Assembly (NCBI GenBank): GCA_937127125.1
Contig: CAKZLO010000002.1
Location: forward strand, 62,001 to 126,000
Source of the DNA: an uncultured Ardenticatenia bacterium
Lineage (GTDB): Bacteria > Chloroflexota > Anaerolineae > 4572-78 > NAK82
DNA length: 64,000 nt
Reading direction: 5' to 3'
How positions within the stretch are numbered: position 1 is the first letter of the stretch; each line of letters begins with the position of its first letter. Both the position numbers and the translations under genes were made by a program. Positions 1 through 9,157 of this stretch are shown in pieces. The notes beneath the pieces are model-generated. The model was not told the origin of the DNA and searched no databases. It saw only the letters and a list, made by a program, of their open reading frames with translations.

Positions 1-2
1 AA

Positions 3-1256
3 GGCATCGGTAAGTTTGCTGTCACTTATCGCTTGCACGACTGGCTGATCAGCCGGCAACGTTATTGGGGTGCGCCCATCCCTATGATCGAATGTCCTGC
101 ATGTGGTATCGTGCCGGTGCCGTATGAGGATCTGCCTGTGCTTTTGCCTGACGATGTGGAGTTTATGCCAACCGGCGAGTCGCCGCTCAAGTTTCATGAG
201 GGCTTCCGGTATACCACATGCCCCCGTTGTGGCGGCCCAGCTGAGCGCGAGACGGACACAATGGATACATTCATGTGCTCCTCGTGGTACCAGTACGCCT
301 ATATGGAACGACACTGGAAGGCTAACCAACCGTTGAGCGCTCACGACATACCTTTCAATCCCGAAGAAGGTGCTTACTGGTTGCCAGTAGACCAGTATAC
401 CGGTGGTGTGGAACACGCCACCATGCACCTGCTCTACACACGCTTCTTCACCAAAGCAATGCGCGACATGGGTATCGTACCGTTCAGCGAGCCAATGTTA
501 CGCCTCTTCAACCAAGGAACCATCCTGGGCGAGGACGGCGAGAAGATGAGCAAAAGTCGCGGCAACGTTATTGCGCCAGATGACCTGGTCCAACGCTATG
601 GCGCTGATGTCGTACGTGGCTACTTGATGTTTGGCTTTCGTTGGGATCAGGGCGGCCCGTGGAACAGCACCGGCGTGTTGGGCATCCAGCGCTTTCTGGA
701 GCGGGTATGGAACCTGATTCTGGACGAGCCTGCGGCGCCTGATCAGGTCACGATGGTGGATGAAGCTTCCATACGTGCCCTGCGCCGCAAGCAGCACCAG
801 ACAATCCGTCGCGTCACACAGGATATGGAGACGTTCTCCTTTAATACTATGGTGGCAGCACTGATGGAGTACTCGAATTACCTCGTCAAGGCCAAAGAGA
901 CACCAGTCGTGCACACCCCAGCATGGAAGGAGGCGATTGAGACGTTGCTGCTATTGATGGCCCCAGCCTTCCCGCATATCAGCGAGGAACTGTGGTCACG
1001 ATGTGGCCGACCTTATAGCATTCACCAGCAACCATGGCCCGCGTGGGATGAAGAGCTCGCTGCCGAAGAGATCATTACAATCGTGGTGCAGGTCAACGGC
1101 AAAGTGCGTGACCGTTTCTCGGCGCCGGCGGATATCAGTGCGGAGGAAGCGCAGGCACGCGCGTTGGAGACTGAAGGCGCCCGCAAGTATCTAGGCGACC
1201 GTACACCGAGCAAAGTGGTGTATGTGCCAGGGCGTTTGGTGAACATTGTCGTCTGA
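3..1256 (+). CDS. leuS: Leucyl-tRNA synthetase, C-terminal part (5' truncated by window edge)
   Basis: Class Ia aminoacyl-tRNA synthetase that charges tRNA(Leu) in the cytoplasm. The reading frame is open from the first bases, so the start lies outside the window; 417 residues are visible, about half of a usual bacterial LeuRS. It begins just before the SRQRYWGAPIP segment of the catalytic core. A zinc-knuckle-like pair CPAC and CPRC follows. The class I signature KMSKS is encoded at about 543-557. An anticodon-binding helical domain and the small C-terminal domain ending in VYVPGRLVNIVV complete it. The family assignment is certain. Nothing indicates a frameshift; truncation is only due to the window boundary. 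Confidence 0.97.
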   Translation, partial: GIGKFAVTYRLHDWLISRQRYWGAPIPMIECPACGIVPVPYEDLPVLLPDDVEFMPTGESPLKFHEGFRYTTCPRCGGPAERETDTMDTFMCSSWYQYAYMERHWKANQPLSAHDIPFNPEEGAYWLPVDQYTGGVEHATMHLLYTRFFTKAMRDMGIVPFSEPMLRLFNQGTILGEDGEKMSKSRGNVIAPDDLVQRYGADVVRGYLMFGFRWDQGGPWNSTGVLGIQRFLERVWNLILDEPAAPDQVTMVDEASIRALRRKQHQTIRRVTQDMETFSFNTMVAALMEYSNYLVKAKETPVVHTPAWKEAIETLLLLMAPAFPHISEELWSRCGRPYSIHQQPWPAWDEELAAEEIITIVVQVNGKVRDRFSAPADISAEEAQARALETEGARKYLGDRTPSKVVYVPGRLVNIVV

Positions 1257-1453
1257 TCACACCAGCTCGGAAGCCAACAAGAGAAGACACAGTTGGCACC
1301 GAAGAAGTATCATCACCAATGAAGATGGAGTTGGCCGAGGGATCTACCGAGTCTAAACATGCTAACGCTGAAACCTGCTTCTAACACGGTGTCAAATCAG
1401 CCATGGTTAATACCTGTGTCCTCTCCCCAGGCAAATAAGGTGAGGTGATGTAA

Positions 1454-2017
1454 GTGGCTGAACATTATCTTGTCATCGTAAATGGTAGTCCGCGTCGAAA
1501 TGGTAACTGTGCCGTGCTGGTCGAGCAAGCTGCCGCCGGAGCACGCGCTAATGGTGCACACGTGGAGATTTTCAATCTAGGGGAGTTAAATATCCACCCC
1601 TGCGACGCGTGCGAAAGCTGCCAGGAAGCGAATGGTGTGTGCGTTATCCAGGATGATATGCAAAAGCTGTATCCACATCTGCGCCAAGCGGATGCTATTC
1701 TTATCGCCAGTCCGATCTACTGGTTCAGCGTTTCAGCACAGACCAAGATTTTCATAGATCGCTGCTATGCCCTTCAAGGAGCTGTGGGCAACCTGCTAGG
1801 CGCCAAACGGTTTGGTGTGATGCTCACTTATGGTGATGTGGACCCTTACACTTCGGGAGCCGTTAATGCCATTCGCATGTTCCAGGATATCATGCGCTAT
1901 TTGGAAGCCGATCTGGTTGGGCTGGTGTATGGCAGCGCCAATGCTCCCGGTGAAATTCGCGATCGACCGGAGGTGCTGGAGCAGGCTTATCAGCTAGGGC
2001 AGCAGCTGGGCAGCTGA
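1454..2017 (+). CDS. Iron-sulfur-flavoprotein-like NADPH-dependent FMN reductase
   Basis: Flavodoxin-fold oxidoreductase of 187 residues. The FMN phosphate loop GSPRRNGN lies at residues 11-18, and the segment ASPIYWFSVSAQTK is typical of NADPH-dependent FMN reductases. A compact cysteine motif C50-X2-C53-X2-C56-X6-C63 matches the CX2CX2CX4-7C pattern known from archaeal iron-sulfur flavoproteins, where it holds a [4Fe-4S] cluster. It may therefore pass electrons between ferredoxin or NAD(P)H and an acceptor; the substrate is unknown. The start is GTG, chosen because a GA-rich ribosome site (GGTGAGGTGAT) precedes it and the fold begins at once. It is a single gene with intergenic gaps of about 200 bp on both sides. 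Confidence 0.85.
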   Translation: MAEHYLVIVNGSPRRNGNCAVLVEQAAAGARANGAHVEIFNLGELNIHPCDACESCQEANGVCVIQDDMQKLYPHLRQADAILIASPIYWFSVSAQTKIFIDRCYALQGAVGNLLGAKRFGVMLTYGDVDPYTSGAVNAIRMFQDIMRYLEADLVGLVYGSANAPGEIRDRPEVLEQAYQLGQQLGS

Positions 2018-2255
2018 TCTCGAATATTGGGGTGTTCCGACCTGCACGCATGAAAGGGATTGCGATTGCCCTGGCACACACAAAAGGAGAAAGGCTCTGA
2101 GGATAAACGACGCGCAGGAAGCGAAAGCTAGGGATCTCACAACCTTGGTGCTTTTTGGCTATGCTCACTCCAAATCGCATGGATGTAGCCCTCAGCAGCA
2201 GAATAGCATAATGAGGTCTGGTTGAACACACCTCGGCCGCCGGTCAGGGGTAAAG

Positions 2256-3077
2256 ATGGACACATCGCCCACATCACTTCTCCAAAGCACATTGGATCGC
2301 ATCACGTTTGCCGTCGTTGATGTGGAGACGACCGGCCTCAACCCCTATATGGGACACCGCCTGTGTGAGATTGCCATCGTGCTCCAGCGTGGCGATCAGG
2401 AGATCGAAGCTTTTGTAAGGCGAGTCAACCCAGAGCGTCCGATAGACCCCCGAGCACAAGCAGTGCACGGTATCTCTGACGAGGAACTGCGAGACGCTCC
2501 CCGTTTTGCCGAAATTGCAGCGACCGTGCGCGATTACCTCGAGGACGCTGTCATAGTCGGGCACAATGTTTTATTTGACGTTGAGTTCTTGGCAACAGAA
2601 TGGCGACGTTTGCATTGGCCGCCGCCGCGCGCGCATCTGGTTGACACTCTGGCGCTAGCACGTCGCTGGTTGGAACTTCCTAGCAATCGTTTGGTCTCTC
2701 TCGCGAGCACCTTGGATATTTCCACAGACGCCGCTCACAGCGCTTTAGGCGATGCACGCATCACTGCTCAGGTACTGTATGCGCTTACCCGTATGCTGAG
2801 AAGCCACAGCGTGACCACATTGGGTGACTTGATCAATGCCCAAGGTGGTTTTATTAGCTGGCCACAGACCCCTTGGGGTAATCTGCCCTCTATCCTTCAG
2901 CATGCTCTTATGAACAAGTACGAACTCTGGCTACGCTACATAAACAAAGATGGCATTGTTACCGAACGTCGCGTGGTACCGCTGGACGCAAGTGACAAGT
3001 ATCTGATTGCCTATTGTCACCTGCGTCAGGCACAGCGTTCATTCCGTATTGACCGCATCTTGGAGATGTGGTTCTAG
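2256..3077 (+). CDS. DnaQ-type 3'-5' exonuclease fused to a WYL-like domain
   Basis: 273 residues. The N-terminal part (about 16-180) is a DEDDh exonuclease of the DNA polymerase III epsilon family: Exo I D22-x-E24 in VDVETTGLNP, Exo II GHNVLFD with D108, Exo III H161-SALG-D166. It should hydrolyse DNA or RNA from the 3' end with two metal ions. After a linker, residues about 222-270 resemble the end of a WYL domain: LWLRYINKDG, then DKYLIAYCHLRQ and RSFRIDRI, with the W of W-Y-L replaced by K. WYL domains usually sense nucleic-acid ligands or effectors in regulators. The fusion suggests a ligand-gated nuclease rather than a replication proofreader. The exonuclease call is sure; the WYL call is by pattern. 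Confidence 0.85.
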   Translation: MDTSPTSLLQSTLDRITFAVVDVETTGLNPYMGHRLCEIAIVLQRGDQEIEAFVRRVNPERPIDPRAQAVHGISDEELRDAPRFAEIAATVRDYLEDAVIVGHNVLFDVEFLATEWRRLHWPPPRAHLVDTLALARRWLELPSNRLVSLASTLDISTDAAHSALGDARITAQVLYALTRMLRSHSVTTLGDLINAQGGFISWPQTPWGNLPSILQHALMNKYELWLRYINKDGIVTERRVVPLDASDKYLIAYCHLRQAQRSFRIDRILEMWF

Positions 3078-3202
3078 TCAGCACCCACACCGTAAGTCTG
3101 ATTTTCTAACTCTCTTCATCTGCAACGAGAGCTGAAATGAAATCTTCTCTCCTGCTACCTTGCTTTCCGGGTCATTCAATAGTTTGCTCACGGCACAACA
3201 TC

Positions 3203-3223
3203 AGATGTAAGATGTAAGATGTA
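3203..3223 (+). repeat. Three perfect tandem copies of the heptamer AGATGTA
   Basis: AGATGTA occurs at 3203-3209, 3210-3216 and 3217-3223 without interruption, 50 bp upstream of the bactofilin-like gene. A seven-base period could change length by slippage. No function can be read from it. Confidence 0.8.
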
Positions 3224-3272
3224 AACTTAACGTGGGGGTAGGGGTGGACAAGTTATCCTAAAGGAGAAAACT

Positions 3273-4595
3273 ATGTTTATCAAACGAGCCTACCCTTTTC
3301 TGGTCATTGGACTGATCGTGGCGCTCACAGTAATCCCTCTAACGAGCAGCAATGCACATGCTGAGAGTCGAGGTGGAGAGGAGGTTATTGTCGCTGCCGG
3401 CGAAGTAGTCGATGACGACCTCTACGCTGCCGCCGACAAAATCGTTATCGATGGCACGATTAAGGGTGACTTGATTGCATTTGGCCGCGTGGTACTGGTC
3501 AATGGCACGATCGAGGGCGATCTGATCAGCTTCGCACAGGCGATCGCCATTCGCGGTACCGTGCAGGACGACGTGCGCGCTGCCGCTCAAGTGTTGGTAT
3601 TAGAGGACGGAGGTCGGATCGGCGATGACGCCAACCTTGCGGCATACAGTGTAGAGCTGCAAGCAGAGAGCAATGTAGGTGGCAATGTGTGGGCTGTAGC
3701 AAGCCAGATGATACTGGCAGGCCAAATCGCCGGCGACGTGGTCGGTGGTGGCGAGAGCGTCCATATCGCTGGAAGCATAGATGGTAACGTTGATCTTGGT
3801 GTGGCAGATGCCGAAGCTAGACCTGAGTTCTCCCTCGCTCGTTTCCTACCGGCATTGCCCGAGGGATTCCGGTTGCCCGAGATACCGTATGGGCTGAGCT
3901 TCACACAGGACGCATACGTCGGAGGCAAGTTTGCTTACACCAGCCGCAGCCCGGTTGCGCTGCCAGAGGGTGCAGTTCGCGGCGAAGTTATCCACCGCCA
4001 GCCAGAAGTGCCCAGAGAGGCAGAGCCAGAACGAGCCATAGAATTTGGTTCGACCGCCTGGGCAATTGAGCAGGTGCAACGTTTGCTGCGCTTGTTGCTG
4101 GTTGGCCTGTTAACTGCATGGCTGGCGGGCAGCTGGCTGCGCCGCGCATCTGCTGCATTGCGTGCGCGCCCATTTTCCAGTTTGGGATGGGGCGTGGTCA
4201 GCCCCTTTGCTCTGCTGGTCTTTGTCATTGTGGCTGGCCTGATCAGCTTAGGCATCGCAATCCTGCTGAGCTATGTCGTAGGTTCCACCGCACTGCTCAC
4301 GCTCTTGCTCGGTTCCACTGCTGGCACCATTGTGGTACTGTACCTGATGCTTGCATTCTACTTCGGTGGGCTGATCACCGCCTACGCGCTGAGTGAGCGC
4401 ATTCTGGCGGCACGCGCCAAGCATCCGATCTGGGCGATGTTGCTTGGCACAGGCATCCTGTGGGTGTTGACGTTGATCCCGGTGGCGGGAATCTTCATTG
4501 GGATCGTATTCGCACTGGTTGGCCTGGGAGCCATCTGGCTGGCTGTGCGAGGTGTCGGTGTCGCAGAAGCAGAGTTGGCAGCGGCACCAAGCTAA
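3273..4595 (+). CDS. Secreted bactofilin-like polymer-forming protein with C-terminal membrane domain
   Basis: 440 residues. A signal peptide occupies about 1-30 and ends SNAHA. Residues about 35-180 form short beta repeats with the rhythm xxIxGxxxGDLIAFG, like the bactofilin right-handed beta-helix, here placed outside the cytoplasmic membrane. A Pro/Glu-rich linker (about 185-260) leads to four or five hydrophobic segments between about 268 and 430. The architecture matches the 'polymer-forming cytoskeletal' annotations common in Chloroflexota: an extracytoplasmic beta-helix anchored by a membrane domain. The likely role is envelope organisation, which is inference. The start ATG is preceded by AAAGGAG. 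It stands alone between 195 bp and 299 bp gaps. Confidence 0.8.
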   Translation: MFIKRAYPFLVIGLIVALTVIPLTSSNAHAESRGGEEVIVAAGEVVDDDLYAAADKIVIDGTIKGDLIAFGRVVLVNGTIEGDLISFAQAIAIRGTVQDDVRAAAQVLVLEDGGRIGDDANLAAYSVELQAESNVGGNVWAVASQMILAGQIAGDVVGGGESVHIAGSIDGNVDLGVADAEARPEFSLARFLPALPEGFRLPEIPYGLSFTQDAYVGGKFAYTSRSPVALPEGAVRGEVIHRQPEVPREAEPERAIEFGSTAWAIEQVQRLLRLLLVGLLTAWLAGSWLRRASAALRARPFSSLGWGVVSPFALLVFVIVAGLISLGIAILLSYVVGSTALLTLLLGSTAGTIVVLYLMLAFYFGGLITAYALSERILAARAKHPIWAMLLGTGILWVLTLIPVAGIFIGIVFALVGLGAIWLAVRGVGVAEAELAAAPS

Positions 4596-4767
4596 GAGAA
4601 CCTGGTCTGTGGCCAGCACTATAACTGCTAGCCAGAAAGCCAAACTGCCAAGACACCGAAACGAAAAAGCGGGAGATGATGCAACGATCGTGTCCTTGTG
4701 CGCCGGCGCTAACAAGGACTGAACTATCAGCTCTAAGATCTACATGCTAGTGGGTGGTATGCATCAT

Positions 4768-4786
4768 CCCTCGCAGTGAGGGTTTT
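4768..4786 (+). terminator. Weak hairpin plus T4, possible terminator
   Basis: CCCTC and GAGGG (4768-4772 and 4778-4782) form a 5-bp stem with loop GCAGT, followed by TTTT. It lies after the bactofilin-like gene and before the gatC promoter, where a terminator would be expected, but the stem is short. The rest of the 299-bp gap at 4596-4894 holds nothing recognisable except the gatC promoter. Confidence 0.3.
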
Positions 4787-4824
4787 CCGCATAGAGAGGA
4801 GAAGTCCCCAGTCCCCTAGTATCC

Positions 4825-4853
4825 TTGCTCCTCCCTACAGATAATGTTATAAT
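4825..4853 (+). promoter_or_regulatory. Sigma-70-type promoter of gatC-gatA-galU, extended -10
   Basis: The -35 is TTGCTC (4825-4830). After a spacer of exactly 17 bp comes -10 TATAAT (4848-4853), preceded by TGT so that the extended element TGTTATAAT is complete. The start codon of gatC is at 4895 with AGGAG at 4883-4887, giving a leader of about 35 nt. Confidence 0.7.
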
Positions 4854-4894
4854 TTGGCACCGGTACATCCTCATCCTTCCCCAGGAGTTGTTCG

Positions 4895-5188
4895 ATGCCC
4901 AAACTGAGCCGGCAAGAGGTGGAATACGTGGCCCGGTTGGCACGCCTTGGCTTAAGCGATGACGAGATCGAGTTGTTGCGCGACCAGCTCTCTGCCATTT
5001 TGGAGTACGCCAGCGTGATCAACCAGCTCGACACGGACGACGTCGAGCCGATGACCAACGTTTTACCGCTACGTAACGTAATGCGCGGCGACCAGACTGC
5101 GCCTGGTCTGACCCTGGCCGAGGCGTTGTTGCAAAATGCTCCGGACGTCCAGGACGATCAATTCCGCGTGCGAGCTATTCTGGAGTGA
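4895..5188 (+). CDS. gatC: Glu-tRNA(Gln)/Asp-tRNA(Asn) amidotransferase subunit C
   Basis: 97 residues, the usual size. GatC is the small belt subunit that wraps around GatA and GatB in the GatCAB enzyme, which converts misacylated Glu-tRNA(Gln) or Asp-tRNA(Asn) to the amidated form. Visible family features are the opening helix [16 protein letters not shown], the segment FRDQLSAI-like [12 protein letters not shown], and the hydrophobic-acidic stretch [12 protein letters not shown]. It begins the gatC-gatA-galU operon; gatA starts one base after its stop codon, so translation is probably coupled. gatB is close by but on the opposite strand. Confidence 0.95.
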   Translation: MPKLSRQEVEYVARLARLGLSDDEIELLRDQLSAILEYASVINQLDTDDVEPMTNVLPLRNVMRGDQTAPGLTLAEALLQNAPDVQDDQFRVRAILE

Positions 5189-5189
5189 A

Positions 5190-6677
5190 ATGGGCACAAC
5201 CGAGCTGTATCACCTGAGCATCCATGCTGTGCTTCCTCTGCTACAGCGACGCATGCTCTCTGCGGTGGAGCTCACTCGTGCCTATCTAGAGCGCATTAGC
5301 GCCTTGGATGGGCAGCTGCACACCTATATCACCGTGACAGCCGAGGTCGCCCTCGACCAGGCCCGTCAAGCGGATGAGTGTCGTGCCCATGGTGAAGATG
5401 CACCTTTGTTGGGCATCCCGCTGGCAATCAAGGACGTCATTTGCACGCGTGGCATCAAGACTACCTGTGGCTCGCGCATTCTGGAGAACTTTATGCCCCC
5501 TTACGATGCCACCGCGGTGGCACGCCTACGCCAGGCAGGTGCCGTTCTGTTGGGCAAGACCAACACAGATGAATTTGCCATGGGCTCTTCCACTGAGCAT
5601 TCCGCCTTCTTCACCACAGCCAACCCGTGGGATTTGACACGTGTGCCCGGAGGCAGCAGTGGTGGCAGCGCCGCTGCGGTGGCAGCTGGCCTCGCAATGG
5701 GGGCACTGGGCTCAGACACAGGAGGCAGTGTGCGCCAGCCCGCCGCACTGTGTGGCATCGTCGGCGTGAAACCCACCTATGGCCGCGTCAGCCGCTATGG
5801 ATTGGTTGCGCATGGTTCATCACTCGATCAGATTGGCGTGTTGACGCGCGATGTGCGTGACGCCGCTCTGCTCTTGCGCATCATTGCCGGCCACGATCCC
5901 TTAGATGCAACCAGCCTGGATGCCCCTGTCCCCGATTACGAGCGAGAGCTCCAGCGTGACGAAGGTCTGCGCGGTGTGAAAATCGGTGTGCCTAAGGAGT
6001 ACTTCATTGCCGGGATCGAACCGGGCGTGGAGACTGCTGTCCGAAAAGCCCTAAATGTTATGGAAGAAGCCGGCGCCACGCTCGTTGAGGTTTCCCTGCC
6101 ACACACACAATATGGCATCCCAATCTACTACCTGATCGCCACGGCAGAGGCCAGCAGCAATCTGGCACGCTATGACGGTGTGCGCTATGGCCTGCGTGTT
6201 GAGGGAGAGGATATGTGGCAGACCTTCTTCCGCACCCGCGCTCTTGGCTTCGGCAGGGAGGTGAAACGGCGAATTATGCTGGGCACCTATGCCCTCTCCG
6301 CCGGCTATTACGACGCCTATTACCTTAAGGCGCAAAAAGCGCGCACCCTGCTCCGTCAGGATTTCGAGCGCGCGCTGCAGCAGGTGGACGTCCTGGCCTG
6401 TCCAACAACTCCGGGGGTGGCCTTCCGCATCGGTCAGAAGCTGGACGATCCATTGCAAATGTATCTGAGCGATGTATTTACCGTGTCCCTGAACCTGGTG
6501 GGGATGTGTGGCATCTCGCTACCATGCGGCTTTGTGGACGGCCTGCCAGTCGGATTGCAGCTCATGGGGCCACCGCTAGGCGAGAGCATGCTTCTGCGCA
6601 TCGCCTATGCCTACCAGCAGCGCACCGACTGGCACTTGCGCCGTCCCCCAATCTCAGTCCAAGTTTCAGGAGGATGA
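5190..6677 (+). CDS. gatA: Glu-tRNA(Gln)/Asp-tRNA(Asn) amidotransferase subunit A (amidase)
   Basis: 495 residues. This subunit releases ammonia from glutamine for the GatB kinase/transferase site. The amidase signature is complete: K81 in AIKD, the glycine/serine stretch [14 protein letters not shown] with the cis-Ser at about S156, and nucleophile S180 in GSDTGGS. I chose the ATG at 5190, 1 nt after the gatC stop and with GGAG within the gatC end, over an in-frame ATG at 5136 inside gatC, because [10 protein letters not shown] fits the family's N terminus. It is followed at 7 nt by galU. Confidence 0.96.
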   Translation: MGTTELYHLSIHAVLPLLQRRMLSAVELTRAYLERISALDGQLHTYITVTAEVALDQARQADECRAHGEDAPLLGIPLAIKDVICTRGIKTTCGSRILENFMPPYDATAVARLRQAGAVLLGKTNTDEFAMGSSTEHSAFFTTANPWDLTRVPGGSSGGSAAAVAAGLAMGALGSDTGGSVRQPAALCGIVGVKPTYGRVSRYGLVAHGSSLDQIGVLTRDVRDAALLLRIIAGHDPLDATSLDAPVPDYERELQRDEGLRGVKIGVPKEYFIAGIEPGVETAVRKALNVMEEAGATLVEVSLPHTQYGIPIYYLIATAEASSNLARYDGVRYGLRVEGEDMWQTFFRTRALGFGREVKRRIMLGTYALSAGYYDAYYLKAQKARTLLRQDFERALQQVDVLACPTTPGVAFRIGQKLDDPLQMYLSDVFTVSLNLVGMCGISLPCGFVDGLPVGLQLMGPPLGESMLLRIAYAYQQRTDWHLRRPPISVQVSGG

Positions 6678-6684
6678 GAATTCG

Positions 6685-7572
6685 ATGGCGATCACCAAGG
6701 CAATTATTGCCGTGGCAGGCTACGGCACGCGCTTCATTCCAGCCACCAAAGTACAGCCTAAAGAGATGTTGCCCATCGTGGACAAGCCGGTAGTGCAATA
6801 TTTAGTGGAGGAGGCGGTTGCCTCGGGCATTACCGACATCGTGTTAGTGACGCGATCGGGTAATCAGGCCGTAGAGGATCATTTTGACAGCGCGCGCGAA
6901 CTGGAGCTGCACCTGGAGGCACAGAAGAAGTGGCGCGAGTTGGAAGAAGTGCGACGCATCTCCAGCATGGCGAACTTCATTTTTATCCGTCAGGGCAAGG
7001 AGCTCCCCTACGGTAACGGCACACCCTTGCTGTGCGCCCGCCCGGTCATCCACCGCGACGAAGCGGTTGTCTACATGTTCGGCGACGACATTGTCAAGTC
7101 GGACGTGCCCTGTGCCCGCCAGCTGATCGAAGTGTATGAGCGTTACCAACCGGCGGCTGTGGTAGCCGTGCAAGAGGTGCCACCCGAAGAGATCAGCCGC
7201 TACGGGGTGGCTAAGTTGAAATCTGGATCCGACCGCAATGAGCTGGAGCGCATGGTCGAGAAGCCCGACCCCGCCGAAGCGCCTTCCAATCTGGCTCAGC
7301 TGGGACGCTTTGTCCTTTCCTATGAGGTGATCCCTATCCTGGAACGCCTGCGGGTAGGCAAGGGGGGTGAGCTATGGCTGGCGGATGCCATCGACGAGCT
7401 CGCGGCTACTGCCTCGGTAATTGTGCACCCCATCACAGGTAAATGGTTTACTACAGGCGACCCGCTGCGTTTTCTCAAGACAACAGTGGAATTTGCGCTT
7501 GACCGACCCGATATTGGGCCTGAGTTTGCGGCCTATCTGCGGTCGCTCGATCTATCACGCTACGGCGCATAA
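6685..7572 (+). CDS. galU: UTP-glucose-1-phosphate uridylyltransferase
   Basis: 295 residues. It makes UDP-glucose from UTP and glucose-1-phosphate, the sugar donor for polysaccharide and glycolipid synthesis. The nucleotidyltransferase signature GYGTRFIPATKVQPKEMLP (residues 12-30) and the VEKP segment are seen. The ATG at 6685 is chosen because AGGAGG (6668-6673) lies at proper distance; it sits 7 nt after gatA. Its place in an operon with tRNA amidotransferase genes is probably convenience rather than function. Its product could feed the glycosyltransferases encoded further right. It converges on gatB with only 40 bp between the stops and no clear terminator there. Confidence 0.95.
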   Translation: MAITKAIIAVAGYGTRFIPATKVQPKEMLPIVDKPVVQYLVEEAVASGITDIVLVTRSGNQAVEDHFDSARELELHLEAQKKWRELEEVRRISSMANFIFIRQGKELPYGNGTPLLCARPVIHRDEAVVYMFGDDIVKSDVPCARQLIEVYERYQPAAVVAVQEVPPEEISRYGVAKLKSGSDRNELERMVEKPDPAEAPSNLAQLGRFVLSYEVIPILERLRVGKGGELWLADAIDELAATASVIVHPITGKWFTTGDPLRFLKTTVEFALDRPDIGPEFAAYLRSLDLSRYGA

Positions 7573-7612
7573 CGCTGGTACAATACACTATACTGTTTAT
7601 GGGCAGGTAGTA

Positions 7613-9067
7613 CTACTGTTCTTCCCCCAGCTGTTCACGCAGCAGCATCTCCACCAGCTGGGGATTGGCGCGACCACGCGTCGCCTTCATCACCTGCCCG
7701 ATGAGAAAGCGCAGCGCTGTGGCCTTACCTGCACGAAACGAGGCAACTGCCTCTGCGTTCTCGGCGAGCACACGTGTCACCAGCGCAGCTAACTGCTCGC
7801 GATCGGAGATCTGGCCAAGGTCGAGCTCCTGTACGATCACCTCAGGCGCGCGACCTGTCTGCCACATAACACCAAATACTTGCTTGGCAGCAGTTTGATT
7901 TAGTGTATTATTTGCCACCAGCGCAATCAGACGCGCCAGATCGTCTGGACGGATACGCACTTCATGGATGGGTGTCCCTGTCTCGCGCATCATGCGGAAG
8001 AATTCACCACTTACCCAGTTTGCCACCAGCTTGGCATGCACCGACGGCTGAGCACAACGCACCACATCTTCAAAATAATCTGCCACCGCACGATCTTCCA
8101 CGAGCACGGTGGCATCGTATTCGCTCAGTCCGTATTCGGCGACAAAGCGTGCACGCTTAGCATAGGGAAGCTCAGGTAGCTCCTGGCGCACACGCTCGAC
8201 CCAGGCAGACTCCAGCGCCAGCGGAGGCAGGTCGGGTTCAGGGAAGTAACGATAATCGTGTGCCTCTTCTTTGCTACGCTGTGGACGAGTGACTTCAGCC
8301 GTTTCGTCCCAACCCATTGTCACTTGAGTGATCTGAGTGCCAGCTTCCAACAGGCGTGTCTGACGCTCGATTTCGTAGGCAATGGCGTTGCGCACGCTGC
8401 GGAAGGAGTTGAGGTTTTTGATCTCCACCTTGGTGCCCAGCTCCTGACTGCCCTGAGGACGCAGCGACAGGTTGACCTCACAGCGCATAGCTCCCTTCTC
8501 CATGTCCCCGCTACTCACTCCCAGGTAGCGCACGATCTGACGCAGATGGGTAACCAAGGCATACGCCTCTTCAGCAGAATGCATATCCGGGCGCGTAACG
8601 ATCTCCATCAGGGGTACACCCGCACGGTTCAGATCTACCAAGCTGTGCTCACCCACATGGATGAGCTTGCCAGTGTCCTCCTCCAGATGTACCCGCACGA
8701 TACCGACACGACGCACTCCGGCAGACGTTTCAACCTCCAACCAGCCATCCGTGCAGAGAGGCAGCTCGTACTGGGAGATCTGATAACCTTTGGGCAGATC
8801 AGGATAGAAGTAATTTTTGCGCGCGAAAACGCTGTGCGTCTGAATCTGACAATGCAATGCCAGACCGGTCATCACTGTGAAGCGCACTGCCTGCGCATTG
8901 ATGACAGGCAATGTACCAGGCATGCCCAGACACACTGGACAGACGTAGGTATTGGGTGGCGCGCCGAACACATCCGCGCGGCAAGCGCAGAACATCTTGC
9001 TAGTCGTGTTGAGCTCGACATGCACCTCTAAGCCGATAACCGGATCATAGCGCAAGTCTGCCTTCAA
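7613..9067 (-). CDS. gatB: Glu-tRNA(Gln)/Asp-tRNA(Asn) amidotransferase subunit B
   Basis: 484 residues. GatB phosphorylates the misacylated tRNA and uses ammonia from GatA to amidate it. The N terminus [13 protein letters not shown] and the zinc-type cysteines (CAC near the start, then CPVC) are visible; a GatB/Yqey tail domain closes the protein. I chose the TTG at 9067 ([15 protein letters not shown]): GTGAGG lies 8 nt upstream and homologous GatB proteins start just before this segment. Another in-frame TTG at 9103 would add 12 residues but has no ribosome site. It runs opposite to gatC-gatA, so the three subunits are not co-transcribed. Confidence 0.94.
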   Translation of the reverse strand: MKADLRYDPVIGLEVHVELNTTSKMFCACRADVFGAPPNTYVCPVCLGMPGTLPVINAQAVRFTVMTGLALHCQIQTHSVFARKNYFYPDLPKGYQISQYELPLCTDGWLEVETSAGVRRVGIVRVHLEEDTGKLIHVGEHSLVDLNRAGVPLMEIVTRPDMHSAEEAYALVTHLRQIVRYLGVSSGDMEKGAMRCEVNLSLRPQGSQELGTKVEIKNLNSFRSVRNAIAYEIERQTRLLEAGTQITQVTMGWDETAEVTRPQRSKEEAHDYRYFPEPDLPPLALESAWVERVRQELPELPYAKRARFVAEYGLSEYDATVLVEDRAVADYFEDVVRCAQPSVHAKLVANWVSGEFFRMMRETGTPIHEVRIRPDDLARLIALVANNTLNQTAAKQVFGVMWQTGRAPEVIVQELDLGQISDREQLAALVTRVLAENAEAVASFRAGKATALRFLIGQVMKATRGRANPQLVEMLLREQLGEEQ

Positions 9068-9157
9068 AGCCCATGCCTCACAGAACTTGTATACGCCTGG
9101 CAATTCAATGTATAATTGACAAGTCTTATGGATCTGACAGCAGAACCAAGCAGGGCT

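Noticed and set aside
2041-2070. ATGAAAGGGATTGCGAT resembles the end of some CRISPR repeats
   Set aside because: Only one copy was found in the window, with no spacer array or cas gene.
8258-9031. Long plus-strand open frame of 257 codons
   Set aside because: It is the antisense shadow of gatB, with no domain of its own.
9068-9103. TTG at 9103 as start of gatB
   Set aside because: No ribosome site precedes it, while TTG 9067 has GTGAGG and fits the family N terminus.
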